NCBI GenBank assembly: GCA_907163345.1
Contig: CAJQUN010000021.1
Coordinates: 8,308,001-8,372,000 of the forward strand
DNA from: Haberlea rhodopensis
Taxonomy: Eukaryota; Streptophyta; Magnoliopsida; Lamiales; Gesneriaceae
Direction of reading: 5' to 3'
Length of the DNA: 64,000 bases
Below are positions 21,784 to 33,535 of the stretch, one piece after another; positions within the stretch are counted from its first letter, which is position 1, and each line of letters begins with the position of its first letter. The notes below the pieces were generated by a model, which ran no database searches, was not told the origin of the DNA, and saw nothing but the letters and a program-made list of their open reading frames with translations. The translations under genes and the position numbers were made by a program.

Positions 21784-23309
21784 TACTGCTGATGGGCAGT
21801 CAACACACATTCTCCAAACAAGTAAAACTAGAACCGCACATGGGCTAATGCTTTCCCTCACATACCATTTCTCCATCAACTCACTTACTTGCCTTTGAAG
21901 CTCATTTGTCTCCCATGGATTGCTTCTATAGGCTAGCCGGTTTGGAATCATCGCACTAGAATGAAATCAATTTGATGTTCAATCCCTCGAATTGGAGGTA
22001 ATCCATGTCGTGTTTCCTTGGGAAAGACATCCTCGTAGTCCTACAAAAGAGAAACAACGGAACTAGGCAAAGGAGAGTCGATCTCATTAGTATTTAAAAA
22101 TGCCTCTTTGTACAAAAGTACAATCATTGGCTAATTTGAAACATTGCTCTTTAGATTTCACATAGAAATTTGATTTTCTCCCTATTTCTTTCTTTTTCCT
22201 TTTCCATTGCTCTCTTTTACTCTCTTGTTTTCTCTTGCTCACTTTCTATCTTTTTTGAAGCTCACTCTCTTTTTCACTCTTTTTATTTTGATCATCCTCT
22301 TTTTGTAAAATTACTTGATCTTCATGTACTTGTTGTGGTTTCAAAGGTACAAGAGTGATTGGTCGTTGATTAAGTATAAAAGTATTTGTTTGTAAAGCCA
22401 TCTTGCTTCACACTTATATCAAACTACCATGGACACCCCCAACAACAAATGTCAAGCTTGCATCGGTACTACATTACACTACACTTCATCTTCGTATTTA
22501 CAGATTCAAAATGCAACTAACACTTGCTTGTTTACCCTTAACTAACCACTATTGTTTGACCATTGCAACTTGTACTTTCATGGGTGCTTCAACAGGGCAG
22601 TTCCCAATTTTTCCACCATTGTTGTGCTTGCAACATTAGTACAATCACCGCCAGCAATAAGCATATTACATACCTTATCCTTGATGTAGCACCTAGTATG
22701 AAAGATGTTTTCTCGTTGTACTTCTTCTTCAACTTCTTTTGCTTGTAAGTTCAATGTTTTCCTTGCCACCAATGAATCTTGAATATTCAATGTTCTCCTC
22801 GGAAATGTCATCCAATGGTGGTATGTCATCGATGTCGGAATATTCATCATCGGTCTCAAACCCATCCAATAGTAGCTTGGTACAAACCGCCTTCTCATCA
22901 GATTTCATCTCCGTCCATGTTTCCAAAGAACGTTCTCCACTTCTCCTCCTATTCAACATTAATTGATCCCACCAAATAATTGCATAATCAGAAAATTCAA
23001 TAGCCGCTATTTTTACCTTTTTGAGCTCGGAAGACAATCAAACACCAATTCCATCTTCTTCTCCCACTCAAGGTAAGCTTCAGGTCATATTTGCCTTGAA
23101 ATGATGAAATATTTACCTTAATATTTCCCAAGTTGTTGTCTTCCCGATTTCCAGCTTGCATTTTCTATCCGATCCATTCACTCATGAACTTGTTCCATCT
23201 TTAGCCTTAATATATGCCTCATTTTGAACACCATGGCCTCCATAAACAATTTTGAATCAGTCATTCCCGTAGGACCTTCGGAAGCACTTTTACCACTAGT
23301 GTTCGACAT
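21784..23309 (-). pseudogene. chromovirus-like Ty3/gypsy gag-protease-RT relic
   Basis: Gag starts at ATG 23309 (MSNTSGKSASEGPTGMTDSK) and reaches AIEFSDYAIIWWDQL near 22985. An internal deletion joins it to a protease region reading QRENIFHTRC and LIAGGDCTNVAS near 22680, where the catalytic Asp of the usual DGGS motif is Ala. The linker MALQTNTFILNQRPITLVPL follows near 22400. The reverse transcriptase N-terminus IPNRLAYRSNPWETNELQRQ and WRMCVDC lies at 21951-21784. TGA replaces Trp in gag near 23184. The RT continues on the far side of Copia-A at 5222. Its PBS and 5' LTR lie beyond the LARD insertion at 32870-33535. Confidence 0.85.
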
Positions 23310-23438
23310 GATTTGTGTTTATACTCCAGTTTTTTTTTTTTTTTGAGTCCACACTCACTCCCTTTCGTGTTTACGCTCAAGTATGAACAACTCAACACTC
23401 ATGTACCACTAAAAATATACGGCTTTTACCACTCCAAT
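23310..23438 (-). other. leader of the chromovirus-like element, left part
   Basis: Non-coding. It includes a 14-T run at about 23331-23344 and one partial copy of the 40-bp repeat (CACTAAAAATATACGGC) that continues at 32462 on the other side of the LARD-like element. Confidence 0.65.
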
Positions 23439-25060
23439 TGTAAGGACCCCCGTGCCCTTAACCCATTATTAATGTATTAAGCCATACCATTAGTGCATAT
23501 AATCATAATATCATGGGGAAACCATATGCAAGCGCAACACCATATGCTATCCAGAAAATTTCTTGCATTCAATCCACATAATATTCAAATTCCCCAACCA
23601 AGATTATTCATATAACATGCACCCTCATAATACACTAACATGCTCTTAGTTCATTTAGCAATTCCACATTTAATTGCATGCAAACCATAAATGAACAGAG
23701 AGAAGCCGTAGCCCATTTATACATTCCATATACACGTAAAATTGTACTCACATAAGAGCACCCAATGAATAAGCGTGTATCTGATGTATAAAACACTCTA
23801 CCGGATACCGTTACTGGTACTTCAATCTTGGAAGCACCTCCCAAGCACAGCTCGATCTCAACACTGGATCTGTGTACTTATTCAACCGGCTCTGGTACCT
23901 CGATCCTGGAAGTACCTCTATCAACAGCCCGAGCTCAACTCCAAAGCTACTGATGCACCTGTGTTACCTGCCCCAACAGAGACAGCCCCCACACGGGGTG
24001 AGCATACCAATACCACCAATCCATAACCATAACATTGTAATTCAAATACAGAATGTAAATGCCATAATTTAAATGATACTCCCTGGATGGTAACACCCTC
24101 ATCCGGGATCCCCTGTATTGTCCTTGTTCTCAAAATAACCAAACTCATCAAATTCCCAAAGCCAGTTAATCGCCACATAGATTAACTAATACCGTTCTCT
24201 TATGCCAGTTCCATAAACAATATAAGAGAATCATTATGTAAAAGACCGTAAATATCACATAAATCAATTCAATGATTCCATGTTCATATTTCATTGCTCG
24301 CTCCACAATAGCAGCATTCTAAACCCCGCGCACGCTCAACGCTAGCGGCGTCATAACCGATGGTCGCTCAACGGCGACAGCATCCCAAATCATTGCTCGC
24401 TCAAAAGCGGCACCGTATGGTTCCCATGTATAACCATTTGACACAAATATCATTTACCATGCATATCGCTAGCCAATTATAGCAAATATCATGCACCACG
24501 CATTTCAACGCCTATTTGATGCAATTACCACCTACCACATATTTCAATGTCCATATAATGCGATTATTACACACCATGTGTTTCAGTGTCCATTTAATGC
24601 AATTATCACATACCATGCATTTTACAGTTGCAACATTATAATATGCTATGCTCGTACGTCATACGTACCTTATACTTCCGTAGTTCGAGTCCGACCTCGC
24701 TCGAGTCCCACGATCCGATGAATTATGTGCTAACACACAAATAATTCACAATCAAACATAAGCATGCAACCACGTGCCCAAGCACGTTCAAATTCCCAAA
24801 CATATCGTCAATCCATGACGATTACCAAAATAGAAGCCCCCCGGCTAAGCATGCATAATACCCAAAATATACCATTTAACAAGTTTAAAAGATATCCCAG
24901 AATTCAAACGGGAATTCCGTTAATTAATTTTGGCTCCAACCAATCCATTTTAAAAGCATAGCATTCCCATTGGAATGTAGACATTGCCCCGAAAACGGCC
25001 CCTTTAAACCTCGGTTCCAAAATCCCGACATTTTCCAAAATTTTGAAAAACAAAGGGAAC

Positions 25061-25255
25061 AGGGCCGCGATCGATCGCCATACCCTACTGCCCGAAAATA
25101 AACAAGCCGCGATCGATCGCCACATCTCGCGATCGATCGCCGAGACCCTGGCGATCGATCGCCCACTTTTCGCGATCGATCGCCGCTACTGCTCATCGCC
25201 TTCCCAAAACAGAAACATGTCGCGATCGATCAGCGCCAAGCCGCGATCGATCGCG
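25061..25255. repeat. GCGATCGATCGC palindrome cluster in the LARD LTR
   Basis: Six exact CGATCGATCG cores (mostly as GCGATCGATCGC) plus one with a single change near 25230. The partner cluster is at 31539-31733 in the other LTR. It lies downstream of the TATA box on the element's strand, so it is probably transcribed. Confidence 0.85.
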
Positions 25256-25644
25256 ACCTGCGGGATTCCGAAAATTCGAGCTTCAATGGTGTTTTTCACA
25301 CCCAAACTCCAAACCAACACCCCATATAACCTCAACACCTCAAATACGACATTTAAAGCCAATAAAAACTCTAAAAACTCAACTTGGATTTTAACTCAAA
25401 AATCCCCCAAATTCATAACCCACCAAAAACCTAACCAAATCCAACAAAATTACAATCAAATCAAAGCTACAAGAGAGGAGAAAGAGATTACTAGCTTTTC
25501 TTCGAAGAATCTGGCTCCTAAATCGAGCCTCCGTCGATTTTCCTTGAAGGAGAAAGGGGAAAAGGGTTGGGGATGGGTTATCGCAGGAGAGGGGAGAGAG
25601 GAGAAGAAATGGATTCCGAATGACGGAATCCCGAGTCCAACTGG

Positions 25645-25652
25645 TATATATA
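25645..25652 (-). promoter_or_regulatory. TATA box of the LARD LTR
   Basis: TATATATA in the context GCTATATATACC on the minus strand, repeated at 32123-32130 in the other LTR. About 30 bases further lies a C/T-rich leader-like sequence. Confidence 0.55.
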
Positions 25653-25984
25653 GCAAAAATGCTCCGAAATACCAATACCTCTACAAATACATCATGATTC
25701 ATTAAAAATCATTTGTTTTCAAAAACTCTCTCTCCAACATCAAATCCCCAGACTGGCCCCAACATAAGGCACCCCGGACTCCAAGTCCCACTAAAAACCC
25801 AACTCAAAGGTTTTCCACCAAAATGAAAATACAATCTCAACCTTTGGATCCAACGGTTCCAAATGCCCGATTTTACAACTTCGGGAGACCCAAAACCGCA
25901 ATTAATTCCTAATTGCCATAATCAAAAATCCATCAAGGATTAATACCACACCGGGATTAACACCAATAATCTCCGGACATCACA

Positions 25985-25997
25985 ATTATCCCCCACT
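25985..25997 (-). other. LARD polypurine tract
   Basis: The minus strand reads AGTGGGGGATAAT immediately before the 3' LTR start. Confidence 0.75.
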
Positions 25998-28496
25998 AAT
26001 AAAAATCGTCCTCGAAATTGCACCGGTGTACTCCACGTAACACCAGGACTACACAAACAAAACAAAGCCAAGACCCCGATTCTGAACCACCTTAGAATCG
26101 AATTAACAACTGCGAGAATACTAGTCTCGCACCAAGCCCTAAAATAGAGCAAACGCCAAAACCAATACAAACCGGAAAGATAACAACATACCTCGACGTG
26201 AATTGTCCCAGAAGTCAGTCCACCATTACTGAAAGTCAACCAAACCTTCCTTGGTCTCGACATAGATATCTCCCCATGATATCTCCATCACTTGCCCACG
26301 ATGCTTAACACGCATCGTTATGATGAGGACTACTAGCATACGACAGTATACTCACAGAAAATCCGGTTCTTGTTTCCCAGTCCATCTCCTCCAAAGGAGT
26401 AGTTGCAACACTTGCAACACGAATCGGGCAACCCACGGTCACCGATCCACACAAAACACATCTCCGAGGATGTTTACACCGGTGTGTTCCAAGAAATCAT
26501 ATCTTGGTCCTGACACACCATCAAGACCCCACAAAGTCTCAAGTTCCACAGTGGACATGCAAGACAAACAATTGCATTCCTACACACGTGTCAACCATGA
26601 CACTAAACAAACCCGAATCTCGGCCATCCCTCATTTATCCTTGGATCCAACAATCCTAAAATAGGAAGGCTATCGAATTATCCAACATGAATTACCATGA
26701 TTCCAACACACGACGATCCCTCCTCAGGGGAAGTCAAACAACCTTCACGATCATTCATCAGAATGCATCGTACCATCGAGATTACCGATCTCGAGGTTCC
26801 ACAATCTCACACGGGAGATTCACCAAACCAAGCATACAAACTCGACGTTCAACAATGAACAAAATAACGTTGGCATTCGTATACACTCACGGCATACATG
26901 CCCAACACCAATCACAACATGCATACGCAATGCAATAGACTCGGGTATCTCCAATCATACCCAACCCTAAAATCAACTGACAAACCTGGATTATCCTCAC
27001 CCCACGGAGAATGATGGTCGACAAACCAAAAACAAAGGGTGTGATTTCAACATCACCACCACACGAACCAAAATAATGAATCTCCCCAAAAGATTCAACC
27101 GGTAGGTATCATAATACCGCCTTCCTCTCAAGGAAAAAGTCATGAATCCATGATCCTCCAATCCTCGAACCACCGTTCGGAAGACCTGGGTATATTTATA
27201 CCAAAACATATCCCGGAACCCAGAAATACACAACTGGTTAGTGTAGTGCATCAATACCACCATTACCCGATCCAAAATCCGTACACGCCATGTATACACA
27301 TCCCAACGATGCTCTGTATTAATGCCATAGTACTCCACAATCGAGCATCTCCCCGGAGATGTCTCCTCAAACGTCTCACCGAGGTAAGAAATCCACACCT
27401 GTAATGCTTACCATGGCTGATTTACAATCAATCCACGACCGCTGCAAGCTGTCTCCAAGACAGTACAATCCAAATCTCTCCAAGAGACAAAATCAATATA
27501 GTAGTGTCACCCCACTAACTATATCTCACAAACCATTGTTACTCCCATTGCATGCCATATGCAAGGATGCTCAACTAGAGCTAACAACGACTTGTTGACA
27601 CTCACGTTGGTAATACCAACAAAATTGAGCCGTCCTAGTACAATCCCTCAAAACAATGGCGTATAAACGTCCCCGTGAGGTATTCCCTACCTCAATCACC
27701 ATGCCACATAGAGACTACAAGAGTCTATCATAACCCTCATCGTATCGCCATACGATTCATCCATCTCGAATCCAACGAGCAGCATAAAGGCTAACACAAG
27801 CCAACCCAAGTACTGCAACCATACCTGGCTAGCGATTCGCTGGCCCCATACGCTTGTACCAACTACCAACGTGACACACGTCTTAACCCGGTATACCATA
27901 CCGTACAAACCATTAGAGTTGTGGGTCATCACCCAACATAACTATAAAACACCAAGCACAATGGACATCCAGGTGTCCTTCCTTACCTACCATGCAATCC
28001 TAATCCATTAGGACTTATTACACACCCTCAGGGTGGGTGTAACCATGCCTCCCCACACCACAACAACAAGCGAGTGGTTTCCTCAATGACTACTCTTACC
28101 ACCAATCACTTGGCCTTAGCCATACCAGCGAGCATACCCAAGGGTATCACTGCTCGACAAATGCTTACCTCCATAACATGATGCGGTACACTCACCGCTA
28201 CAATGCATCCAATGTTCCATCGAGCAAACCTGCTCGGCAAAAGGTCTCGTCAACTAGTGACCCAAACTCTACCATGTGCCCACCATCGGCACTCAAACCA
28301 TACAACCAAATACATAACATGAATGTATTATTCACCAAAACGACGCCACGCGTCCACATAGACATCCCAAATAACATCGTCAAACATATGACGGTACCTG
28401 TCGATACACGACACTCATAATCTCATCGTCAAACACATGACGGTATAAAACAACACATAGTATTCACAATAATGATAACATAAGTAATATGCCATA
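25998..28496 (-). other. non-coding internal region of the LARD
   Basis: About 2.5 kb without any recognisable domain in six frames. Open frames up to 133 codons are present but lack family motifs. The region is rich in short palindromic phrases (for example CGTCAAACATATGACGGTA near 28378). Confidence 0.7.
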
Positions 28497-29520
28497 CCTC
28501 ATCGCTATCAAGATAGCGGAATACCTATATATGTCGTCCCCCAGCGGTACACAAGCAGCATCCATCGCTCGTAGACGGCATAATCCAGTGCTACGCACAT
28601 AGCGGTATAACCCATCGCTATAGAATCAGCGGCATAAAACATCGCTATAGATATCCGGCGGTATGAACCATCGCCATAGGTGTAGCGGAATGTACCATCG
28701 CTAGATGATACCTTGCGGCATGAATCATCGCCAATAGATGTAGCGGAAAGACTCGTCGCTATATAACACCTGGCGGCAAGAACCATCGCCAATAGATGTA
28801 GCGGAAAGACCCGTCGCTATATAATACCTGACGGCAAGAACCATCGCCAATAGAATAGCGGAATGAATCATTGCTAAGAATACCCGGCGGCACAAACCAT
28901 CGCCAATAGAATAGCGGAATGAACCATCGCTAAGAATACCCGGCGGCACAAACCATCGCCAATAGAATAGCGGAATGAACCATCGCTAAGAATACCCGCC
29001 GGCATAAACCATCGCCAATAGAATAGCGGAATGAACCATCGCTAAGAATACTCGGCGGCACAAACCATCGCCAATAGAATAGCGGAATGAACCATCGCTA
29101 AGAATAACCCGGCGGCATAAACCATCGCCAATAGAATAGCGGAATGAACCATCGCTAAGAATACCCGGTGGCATAAACCATCGCCAATAGAATAGCGGAA
29201 TGATATCCCTCGCTATAATATGACAGCGGCCGTGTTCTTCGCTTCATATGAGCGGCAAATATCTTCATCGCTACCTCGCTTCGACATACCAGCGGCAAAT
29301 AATATCCCTCGCTACAATATGACAGCGGCCGTGTTCTTCGCTTCATATCAGCGGTAAATATTCTCTCATCGCTACGGTATGACAACGGCACCATTACTCC
29401 TCGTTTTAATCATAACAGCGGAAATACCCCTCGCTTTACATGACAGCGGAAATACCCCTCGCTAAGATATGACAGCGGTCGTGTTCTTCGCTTCATATCA
29501 GCGGCAAGTATTCACATCGC
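28497..29520. repeat. 56-58-bp tandem repeat array inside the LARD
   Basis: A unit with CATCGCCAATAGAATAGCGG, then CATCGCTAAGAATACC and CGGCGGCA. Unit starts can be placed at 28669, 28726, 28784, 28842, 28898, 28954, 29010, 29066, 29123 and 29179; spacings are 56-58. Each unit has two half-units with GCGG ... ATCGC, so it is a dimer of a ~28-bp module. More diverged GCGG/TCGCT modules extend on both sides. The period is not a multiple of three, so it is not protein-coding. Confidence 0.9.
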
Positions 29521-29915
29521 TACGCCATGAAGCGACAAGTATTTACATCGCTACGCCATGCATGCAACCGTAATGCATAACCCGTATTCTGATAAACATC
29601 GCCATGAGTGTATTTTAATGCACCTCGCTTCAAATGTGACATGCGGAATTTTACCATCGGTTCAACATTAAGCGGCAAAGCATTAAAATCATCACTCCGA
29701 TATATATGCAACCATAATGCATAATCCATGTCTCATAAGACCCTGCAACCACTATGGTTAGCAACAACATAATCCAATTATGAACACATATCATAAACGC
29801 ACATAAGCAATATAGTTGTGTCACACAACACTAACTACCATCATGCATAAGTATGTGCTTCTCATTCCCATTATCATTTTCCTAGGCCCTCAACAGCCCC
29901 AAAGAGCTAACCACT

Positions 29916-29927
29916 GCTCTGATACCA
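29916..29927 (-). other. LARD primer binding site
   Basis: The plus strand reads GCTCTGATACCA (tRNA-iMet-type PBS on the minus strand), four bases from the LTR start at 29932. Confidence 0.85.
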
Positions 29928-29931
29928 CTAA

Positions 29932-32461
29932 TGTAAGGACCCCCGTGCCCTTAACCCATTATTAGTGTATTAAGCCATACCATTAGTGCATATAATCATA
30001 ATATCATGGGGAAACCATATGCAAGCGCAACACCATATGCTATCCAGAAAATTTCTTGCATTCAATCCACATAATATTCAAATTCCCCAACCAAGATTAT
30101 TCATATAACATGCACCCTCATAATACACTAACATGCTCTTAGTTCATTTAGCAATTCCACATTTAATTGCATGCAAACCATAAATGAACAGAGAGAAGCC
30201 GTAGCCCATACATTCATATACACGTAAAATTGTACTCACATAAGAGCACCCAATGAATAAGCGTGTATCTGATGTATAAAACACTCTACCGGATACCGTT
30301 ACTGGTACTTCAATCTTGGAAGCACCTCCCAAGCACAGCTCGATCTCAATACTGGATCTGTGTACTTATTCAACCGGCTCTGGTACCTCGATCCTGGAAG
30401 TACCTCTATCAACAGCCCGAGCTCAACTCCAAAGCTACTGCTGCACCTGTGTTACCTGCCCCAACAGAGACAGCCCCCACACGGGGTGAGCATATCAATA
30501 CCACCAATCCATAACCATAACATTGTAATTCAAATACAGAATGTAAATGCCATAATTTAAATGATACTCCCTGGATGGTAACACCCTCATCCGGGATCCC
30601 CTGTATTGTCCCTGTTCTCAAAATAACCAAACTCATCAAATTCCCAAAGCCAGTTAATCGCCACATAGATTAACTAATAACGTTCTGTTATGCCAGTTCC
30701 ATAATCAATATAAGAGAATCATTATGTAAAAGACCGTAAATATCACATAAATCAATTCAATGATTCCATGTTCCTATTTCATTGCTCGCTCCACAATAGC
30801 GGCCCCGCGCACGCTCAACACTAGCGGCGTCATAACCGATGGTCGCTCAACGGCGACAGCATCCCAAATCATTGCTCGCTCAAAAGCGGCACCGTATGGT
30901 TCCCATGTATAACCATTTGACACAAATATCATTTACCATGCATATCGCTAGCCAATTATAGCAAATATCATGAACCACGCATTTCAACGCCTATTTGATG
31001 CAATTACCACCTACCACATATTTCAATGTCCATATAATGCGATTATTACACACCATGTGTTTCAGTGTCCATTTAATGCAATTATCACATACCATGCATT
31101 TTACAGTTGCAACATTATAATATGCTATGCTCGTACGTCATACGTACCTTATACTTCCGTAGTTCGAGTCCGACCTCGCTCGAGTCCCACGAACGATGAA
31201 TTATGTGCTAACACACAAATAATTCACAATCAAACATAAGCATGCAACCACGTGCCCAAGCACGTTCAAATTCCCAAACATATCGTCAATCCATGACGAT
31301 TACCAAAATAGAAGCCCCCCGGCTAAGCATGCATAATACCCAAAATATACCATTTAACAAGTTTAAAAGATATCCCAGAATTCAAACGGGAATTCCGTTA
31401 ATTAATTTTGGCTCCAACCAATCCATTTTAAAAGCATAGCATTCCCATTGGAATGTAGACATTGCCCCGAAAACGGCCCCTTTAAACCTCGGTTCCAAAA
31501 TCCCGACATTTTCCAAAATTTTGAAAAACAAAGGGAACAGGGCCGCGATCGATCGCCATACCCTACTGCCCGAAAATAAACAAGCCGCGATCGATCGCCA
31601 CATCTCGCGATCGATCGCCGAGACCCTCGCGATCGATCGCCCACTTTTCGCGATCGATCGCCGCTACTGCTCATCGCCTTCCCAAAACAGAAACATGTCG
31701 CGATCGATCGGCGCCAAGCCGCAATCGATCGCGACCTGCGGGATTCCGAAAATTCGAGCTTCAATGGTGTTTTTCACACCCAAACTCCAAACCAACACCC
31801 CATATAACCTCAACACCTCAAATACGACATTTAAAGCCAATAAAAACTCTAAAAACTCAACTTGGATTTTAACTCAAAAATCCCCCAAATTCATAACCCA
31901 CCAAAAACTTAACCAAATCCAACAAAATTACAATCAAATCAAAGCTACAAGAGAGGAGAAAGAGATTACTAGCTTTTCTTCGAAGAATCCGGCTCCTAAT
32001 CGAGCCTCCGTCGATTTTCCTTGAAGGAGAAAGGGGAAAAGGGTTTGGGGATGGGTTATCGCAGGAGAGGGGAGAGAGGAGAAGAAATGGATTCCGAATG
32101 ACGAAATCCCGAGTCCAACTGGTATATATAGCAAAAATGCTCCGAAATACCAATACCTCTACAAATACATCATGATTCATTAAAAATCATTTGTTTTCAA
32201 AAACTCTCTCTCCAACATCAAATCCCCAGACTGGCCCCAACATAAGGCACCCAGGACTCCAAGTCCCACTAAAAACCCAACTCAAAGGTTTTCCACCAAA
32301 ATGAAAATACAATCTCAACCTTTGGATCCAACGGTTCCAAATGCCCGATTTTACAACATCGGGAGACCAAAACCGCAATTAATTCCTAATTGCCACAATC
32401 AAAAATCCATCAAGGATTAATACCACACCGGGATTAACACCAATAATCTCCGGACATCACA
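29932..32461 (-). repeat. LARD-like 5' LTR (right)
   Basis: 2530 bp, a partner of 23439-25984 with small indels (for example the block near 30206 and the shortened 30800 region). It ends CCGGACATCACA. Confidence 0.9.
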
Positions 32462-32561
32462 CTAATACACTCACCAGTAAAAATATACGGCTTTTACCAC
32501 TCTAATACACTCACCACTAAAAATATACGGCTTTTACCACTAATACACTCACCACTATTGC
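32462..32561. repeat. 40-bp tandem repeat in the chromovirus leader
   Basis: Unit TAATACACTCACCACTAAAA + ATATACGGCTTTTACCAC(TC). Copies start at 32463 and 32503, with a partial third at 32541. One partial copy lies at the other side of the LARD (about 23392-23438). Confidence 0.8.
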
Positions 32562-32869
32562 ATTTTTCCAATCAATAGTTCTCCTTTAGTTCTTTTCAAA
32601 CTATAGAACACAATCAAAGCTTTCAGCAACAATTCACCAAGAGCTCATCAATCAAATAAATTAAAACTTGAATGACAAAGCAAGGTTGTGCTGCGAATTT
32701 AATGATTTTGATATTGACTCGAAGAATAGGTTTGAAAACAACAATTTCTTGTATTTAGTTTTGGATTTTTTTTATAAAATTTTGATTTTTTTATATAACT
32801 TGAATATAGAAGAGTAATGATTTACGACGAAAATAAAATGCAAAGAGGCAAACCAGAAAGAGGAACATA

Positions 32870-32881
32870 GCTCTGATACCA
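32870..32881 (-). other. primer binding site of the chromovirus-like element
   Basis: The plus strand reads GCTCTGATACCA, two bases from a TG-starting LTR. It fits the element whose gag starts at 23309. Confidence 0.7.
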
Positions 32882-32883
32882 AA

Positions 32884-33535
32884 TGGTAAGTACCTCGCCA
32901 AGAACTAACAAGACCCAAAGCAAACGAGTTTCCAAGTTTGTCCTAAAATAAGTTGAATGAAAAGATCACGACATATTATCTAGATAGGTAAGAACCTTGG
33001 TACAGTTTAGACGCAACAATCAATTATGGAAGAATTTTCATAATTGATTGATAAATCAAAATGAATGCCACGGAAAAACTCTGATAAGTTCAAATAGTTC
33101 TTTTTGGAACAAAAGAGAGAAAATTCTCACAAGTTTATATCTTTCAAATTCACTGCCTTTTCTTACAAGGCCATATATAGGCATAAACAAGTACAATGAA
33201 ATATATGAAATCTCTAAAATAGTCTAGATTGATGATGAAAACTTCACTAATTGTTTACTTACACATGCCCTTGTATGACTTTTTTGCACAATTGGAAAAA
33301 TTTCCTTCTTACACATGCTTTTGGTATGACTTTCTTGCACATTTGCTAGCCAACTTTATTATGTGCTTATAACTTGGCTTGGCATTATATTACTCTTGTC
33401 CATAGAATATAAATTCGAAAATAATAATATTGGTCCTCTTATTTTTGGATTTTATTCTTTTCTCCATGCAAAGGTGGTTAGTATGTATGCACCTTCATGA
33501 CATTGATGACTTGGACCACTTTATATTCACCATCA
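32884..33535 (-). repeat. 5' LTR of the chromovirus-like element (far end approximate)
   Basis: Starts TGGTAAGTACCTCGCC next to the PBS. A minus-strand TATATAT box lies at 33173-33179. The end near CACCATCA (33535) is a guess, because the 3' LTR is not in the window. Confidence 0.5.

Larger units (their letters stand above)
23439..25984 (-). repeat. LARD-like 3' LTR (left)
   Basis: 2546 bp. It contains the GCGATCGATCGC cluster at 25061-25255 and a minus-strand TATATATA box at 25645-25652, which is the likely promoter. Short open frames inside are not supported as genes. Confidence 0.9.
23439..32461 (-). mobile_element. LARD-like non-autonomous LTR retrotransposon
   Basis: Two very long LTRs (23439-25984, 2546 bp; 29932-32461, 2530 bp) begin TGTAAGGACCCCCGTG and end CGGACATCACA. 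The flanks CCAAT/CTAAT fit a 5-bp target duplication with one mismatch. PBS (29916-29927) and PPT (25985-25997) show minus-strand orientation. The 3.95-kb internal region has no gag or pol in any frame. This is the structure called a large retrotransposon derivative: it must use proteins from another element. It sits in the leader of the chromovirus-like element. A third LTR of the same family starts at 62452. Confidence 0.9.

Noticed and set aside
28725..29174. Repetitive minus-strand ORFs of the GDGLCRRV / SDGSFRYS type
   Set aside because: They are translations of the 56-bp tandem repeat; the period is not a multiple of three, so the same phrase appears in all frames.
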